From Emmonsiellopsis sp. PD_33 (Eukaryota; Ascomycota; Eurotiomycetes; Onygenales; Ajellomycetaceae), in NCBI GenBank assembly GCA_032988165.1, contig JANTQF010000164.1:1-64000 (forward strand): a stretch of DNA of 64,000 bases, given 5' to 3'. The translations under genes were made by a program, and so were the position numbers. Below are positions 59,659 through 64,000 of this stretch, piece by piece; position 1 is the first letter of the stretch; the number at the start of each line of letters is the position of its first letter. Under the pieces are notes generated by a model. The model saw only the letters and a list, made by a program, of their open reading frames with translations, was not told the origin of the DNA and did not search any database.

Positions 59659-62073
59659 ATGCTGACACCGTTTTTGGTCACGGACGGGATGCACTTGAAC
59701 TTTCCCTGCTCCATATGCGGTTTCCTCATCATTAGTCGTTCAAATGCCCGAGGCCTCTTTGAGAACCTTGAACTGCGGAATGGAGTGTCTTGTAATGCGC
59801 CGTCGGGCTGGCTGAGCGAACTTCGAGCATGTATGTTCCATTCCCAGCCTCAATTTTGAGCTCTTCTAACGTTGCCTTACAGTCCATCCTCAAGAGCCGT
59901 ATCTAACTGGAGTTGGCCGCAATTTGGGGTCTTTCCGCATTCTGGACAGCTGCCACGCGCCTCTAGATCCCACCAAATTCTGTAATGATGATCAAGAGAA
60001 TGACATGGTAGCTTTTAAGATCCGCTTACCACCACGTTACCAACCGGAGCCATCAGATGTTGGCTATGCAGTTCATCAATCTTGCTGGCAGATCCTGCAT
60101 CGCCAGGCACAATTGCACGGTGTAGAGGATTTGACAGATCGCCGCTACACAAGTTTCTTATTCAACCTTCACAATTCAACACTGGATGGTACGGGTCGGG
60201 TCTGGGCCGGTAATTATGGGGGGCTTCTATGTTCCACTGGTAGGAGCTGCTTTATTTTGTTGATTTTCCTTAACGAATAACTATATTTGCTTATGTCATT
60301 GAACCCTAGGCAAAATAGTGACTCCACACTCATATCACGGGTGTTTCAATCCCCTTGATATCAAGGGAGTTACCGATCTTGTCGAACGTGCACGGGACAA
60401 ACCGGTTCCGCGAATGAAGGAAAAACCTATCTTTGGACGGAGACGCAAATTGCGAGATCTAGGATCGTTCACTAGGACCCTTAGTACAAGGCCCCCCCTT
60501 TACGCTCTTCCACCGGAACTTGTCTTTATAGTTCTGGAGCAACTTCCTCTACGAGACATTCTTTCCTTCTGGATTGCCTTTCCCAATGTCCCTGATTTCT
60601 TTCCTCAGGAATTCTGGAAATCTAGATTCGAATATGGGATGGAGTTTGGCCATTTGTTCGAATTTCGAGAGCTGTGGCATAACCCTGATGTTCACTGGTA
60701 CACACTTTTTTGGAAAGCAAATCGATTGCTATCATCATCCAAAGTTCGTCCTGCTAACATCAACCGTCGACGAATTTTCCCAGTGATAGACGACATGATT
60801 GGATTGGTTTTGAAATACGTTGATTGTCCACTCGAGGGAGACCCCAGGGATGGAGACCCTGTTGATCCAATTCTGCTTAGGACAGACGGATTATCGGCCC
60901 ACAAGATGCAGTTTAGCTTGCCGCCACCTGGCAACATAGAAGCACTGCATATATCCACCGTTCATCTTGGCGGTCGTCAATATATAAGTGGCTTGCGGCT
61001 TAATGATAACACTACTGGACTAGGGTACTATCATGGGTCTTCAAACAAAACTCTTCAGATTGACACGTCTCTGAAAGGGCATGTTAAGGAAATCATTTGT
61101 TTCATGGACCGCTTGGGTGTTCGTGGGCTGGGCGTGGCAACAAACCGTGGCTGGCGGTCTGAGGTATTTCCTGAGCCATACGAAGGGAGCGAATTGTCTC
61201 AGGGAGTTTTACTCCTCGGGAAAATTTTGGTCGCCCATTTTGATGTCTGTGGTTGCTTTTTCTTCCTTCCTTTTTTTTAAAAAAAAGAAAAAACTCATCT
61301 TTTTTTATTTTCGTTCTTAACAAAACTAACTGAAGTGCTGTTTAGGCAACCAAAATTACTGCCCTAGGAATCGACGGTGCTCTCACTGCACCTAGGGATA
61401 AGCGTAACCATGTGCTTTGGTGGGGATGTCCCCCTCCAGATAGTGTGACAGTGGACCTGGACCGTCACATGTATCGCAGAATACGCAAGGATCGGCATAC
61501 TCCCTGGGATATGAAATATAATCCCGTTGATTACCATCTCTTCACGACACGGGATTCTCTAATTGGGATTACAGGATATGTTCGAACTTCGACTTGGAAC
61601 CTCACGGGGCTCAAATTCTCTTACCGAGAAAGAAATAACATACGTGCCAAAAACGTCCTGGTTGGTCAGAAAATAGACGAACCAATACACTTCTCCATCG
61701 ATGGACCTGGTGGCGAGTACATCACTGGACTTAAAATGACGACGGTGTCACCAGGCTCAGTCGCCCGAGTTGTGTCGGTATGTATTCCAGCACTATCGAC
61801 TCTCATTCAAATGTCACATCAATACTAATAATAATTTCATCATATTTCAAGATAATGACAAATCGCGACCGCTCGACTACGTTCTGCCACAAGAAATCCT
61901 TTGTGGACATACCACAGGAATTCGTCCATGAGACTCATTACACCGCAGGTCAAAACGAATATGTTGCGGGAGTTACGTGGGCGCCCGGCGGCGTTGGTGG
62001 TCAGGAAGATCAGGAATACCCGTTTTGGCATTTTGGAATTTTGTGCCAGTCATTCCCGGCCTCTTACCCCTGA
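59659..62073 (+). CDS. F-box protein with a conserved fungal C-terminal region, five exons
   Basis: The exons are 59659-59830, 59883-60239, 60310-61244, 61346-61777 and 61852-62073, giving 705 residues with consistent phases. Introns are 52, 70, 101 and 74 nt. The third uses a weak GTCTGT donor but has a CTAAC branch site. The N-terminus has a CSICG motif. The F-box is at about 243-285 (YALPPELVFIVLEQLPLRDI, then PQEFWKSRF). The rest contains YISGLRL, ALGIDG and ITGLK blocks like the beta-rich region that follows the F-box in many fungal F-box proteins of this type. F-box proteins usually recruit substrates to SCF ubiquitin ligases; the substrate is unknown. A second ATG at 59689 is an alternative start. 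Confidence 0.8.
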
Positions 62074-63549
62074 GTCCAAGCGATATTTTGTGATCCCTCA
62101 TCTCGATGGGATTAAAAATCGAGAATGTGGCGGTCCAGAATGAGGTTTCTTAGAGAACGACAGACATTTCAAGAAAGAGAAGGGCAAAAAGGGACGCCTT
62201 TCAGGATTGGCAATTGCAAGGATATCGACCTGTTACCTTGATCTGAGTACTAGTGCCAGGCCTACAATTGACTAGTTATATTATGCGCCTGATATATTAC
62301 TGTTTGACAATCCCCTCCCCCTCCCCCGCCCCTTGACAAACAAAAACATTCTTTTCCTTTCAGGATGGCATTGTCGGTAATTACCTAGGTATGCACTCAT
62401 ATGTGCCTGGCCTGAAGGATATATCATTATAGATATGATGTTTCAGCCGAGGCCGGCTGGTATTTCCTTAGAAGATCAAGGCTTCACGGGTTTCCCTTGT
62501 GTCTTTGGCAGTACTTAATAACCAGTGCTGTTAGAGTCAAGTCAAAGGTAATGCCATACCGCCCGTACCAATATTTGTGAAACAGTTGATCTCATTAAAC
62601 ACTACGGCTACCCTAATCACTTTATTCTGGGAAAGGGAACCAAACTATTATGCCTATTTTTTGCCTTATAGGTGCTTAATGTGCCTGCTATGCATTCCTT
62701 ACTTCTATTAATATACTCATCCCCCCCTTTGGAGACCCGGCCACTTCTCTATATATAACGTGTATTCACCCCTCTATGAGGTCCCCTGGTCAATTTATTT
62801 TATTTGCTTTTTTTATTTATCTATTTAACTAAAAGAGGTATTTATAGAGAGAAATGAAACCTCTAAACATGGATTAAATGCTAGTTATTAACCAGGTTGA
62901 TTTTTCCGAGAAAAAAAAAGTCCCTTTGTTTCTTACCCATTAAACAGATAGTGATTTCACTTACTACCCCAGTCCAAGTAAGTAATCATCTACAGCTACG
63001 CACCGAATATATAATTATAGTGACTTCTAGCAGTTTTATATTAAGTAGTTCCTGAATATAAAAGTCACTCTGTAGGTTTCTCCATAGCTGCCTGCATAAT
63101 AAGTAACTCTTCAGTCATCCTGTACTTCCTGAGACATACTTAGGACCTAAATAATAGGACTGAACTCCATGCAGAGTAGAGTCATTTTGCTAATGCGCAT
63201 ACATAAGTAGCCTTGTCAATACTGAGAAACTCTCCCCTTTTGGTTATTTATTCCTTTCTCTCCCTCAATTTTTGTGCAAATACTATAACTATCTGTGGTA
63301 TCTATCAATCAGCGTATCTTTTGTTATTTGTGACATGATAAAATCAGTTCCCCCTATTTCCGTTCCCCTGTCTCCCCTTTTCTTTCTTAGTATCATTTCC
63401 CTATCTCCTTTTCGCTCCCCATTTCGTTGCGAAATGCTGCCCCCAAATCCAAACGCTAACTAGATAACACATTCGTAAACTCGTTCACGGTTTTTCTTTT
63501 TCCAACCCTCTCTTCACCCCCCCAAAAAGACCACAACATAGATACAAAA
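62074..63549. other. Intergenic stretch, no gene seen
   Basis: No domain or RNA gene was recognised. The right part is pyrimidine-rich and may be the 3' region of the - gene. Confidence 0.5.
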
Positions 63550-64000
63550 CTATACCCCCTCCCCTTCCAACCGGGAAGAATCCCTACTCTCCGCCTCCAA
63601 CGACGCCATCGCCCTCTCCAGCTCCCTCTCACCAACAATCACAGTCCCCGCCCTCGCGGTACTCAAAAAGCTAATATCCACAGCATGCGTATATGCCGAG
63701 TCCGGGTCCGCCGGCAGCCTATCATACTGCTGCTTCAGCAACAGCTCCGACGGGCTCCGGTGCTTGGAGCCCCCACTGCCTCCCTTCGTGGAAAGCTCAA
63801 TACTGCTAACATCATCATTTTCATTTTCGTTTTCGGGTTCATTTTCGCTCTCGCTGCTATTCGTCGCATCGCGGCTCTGGGTGGCGGCTGCCAGCCGGCT
63901 GGCGACGCCGCAGACGATACCGGTTGCTTCGAGCGGGAGGTCGCGCAAGTCTAGCATGATGGGGATTAGGATGTCGTCCTTTGAGCCGAGGAGGAGGTTG
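63550..64000 (-). CDS. C-terminal part of an ACT/CASTOR-like protein, runs off the window
   Basis: On -, the frame enters from beyond 64000 (NLLLGSKDDILIPIMLDLRD) and ends at 63550; the ATG at 63955 is internal. It reads LPLEATGIVCGVASRLA, an acidic Ser/Glu/Asn-rich linker, then AVDISFLSTARAGTVIVGER and ELERAMASL. The SxLSTxxxxxVIV pattern resembles the last strand and helix of the ACT_7 domain of CASTOR-like amino-acid sensors, and similar proteins occur in fungi. Only about 150 residues are visible, so the assignment is tentative. Confidence 0.5.
   Translation of the reverse strand, partial: NLLLGSKDDILIPIMLDLRDLPLEATGIVCGVASRLAAATQSRDATNSSESENEPENENENDDVSSIELSTKGGSGGSKHRSPSELLLKQQYDRLPADPDSAYTHAVDISFLSTARAGTVIVGERELERAMASLEAESRDSSRLEGEGV

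Overview
The window looks like a nuclear chromosome segment of a filamentous ascomycete. Genes carry short GT-AG introns (43-101 nt, several with CTAAC-type branch sites). The 5S rRNA gene is dispersed. A GC-moderate gene space alternates with very AT-rich, stop-riddled repeats. Damage in the repeats is almost purely transitions (CAA/CAG to TAA/TAG, TG to TA), the mark of repeat-induced point mutation (RIP). The 5S sequence and the gene families fit Eurotiales (Aspergillus/Penicillium type), but that placement is inference.

Region 1 (1-33770) is a stack of retrotransposons. A young Tad/I-type LINE (LINE-1, 1-5937) has an intact ORF1 and an ORF2 broken only by three CA-to-TA stops. A second, badly decayed LINE (LINE-2, about 5941-33770) has been split by three nested LTR retrotransposons. 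Gypsy-3 (9604-31477, +) sits in LINE-2 with an AGCTA duplication. Gypsy-2 (10051-26304, -) sits in Gypsy-3 with TCTA. Gypsy-1 (11224-18960, -) sits in Gypsy-2 with TCATG/TTATG. LTR pairs and target duplications can be read at all three levels, so the insertion order is fixed by the sequence.

Region 2 (33840-41710) is gene space at the edge of the repeats. It holds fragments of a metallophosphoesterase and of a nucleoside-phosphorylase-domain (NLR-type) gene, then a secreted SnoaL-like protein, a fungal rhodopsin-family membrane protein, a frameshifted small Cys-rich gene, and a secreted three-repeat (DUF5648-like) protein. A 5S rRNA gene and a truncated 5S copy share the same non-5S tail.

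Region 3 (about 41764-54150) is a second AT-rich island. I read it as one Mutator-like (MULE) DNA transposon with about 100-bp terminal inverted repeats. It carries a many-intron transposase gene on +, a second convergent many-intron gene on -, and a 168-bp satellite array between them. It is interrupted by Gypsy-4 (46854-52717, -), a relative of Gypsy-3. The introns of both MULE genes look alike (introner-like), and the two-gene convergent layout recalls plant MuDR. I consider this the most unusual system in the window.

Region 4 (54204-64000) is gene space again: a complete ABC-C (MRP-type) transporter whose start codon lies only about 80 bp from the MULE end, an F-box protein, and the C-terminal part of an ACT/CASTOR-like protein running off the right edge.

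No tRNA gene, CRISPR array or Starship captain was recognised.
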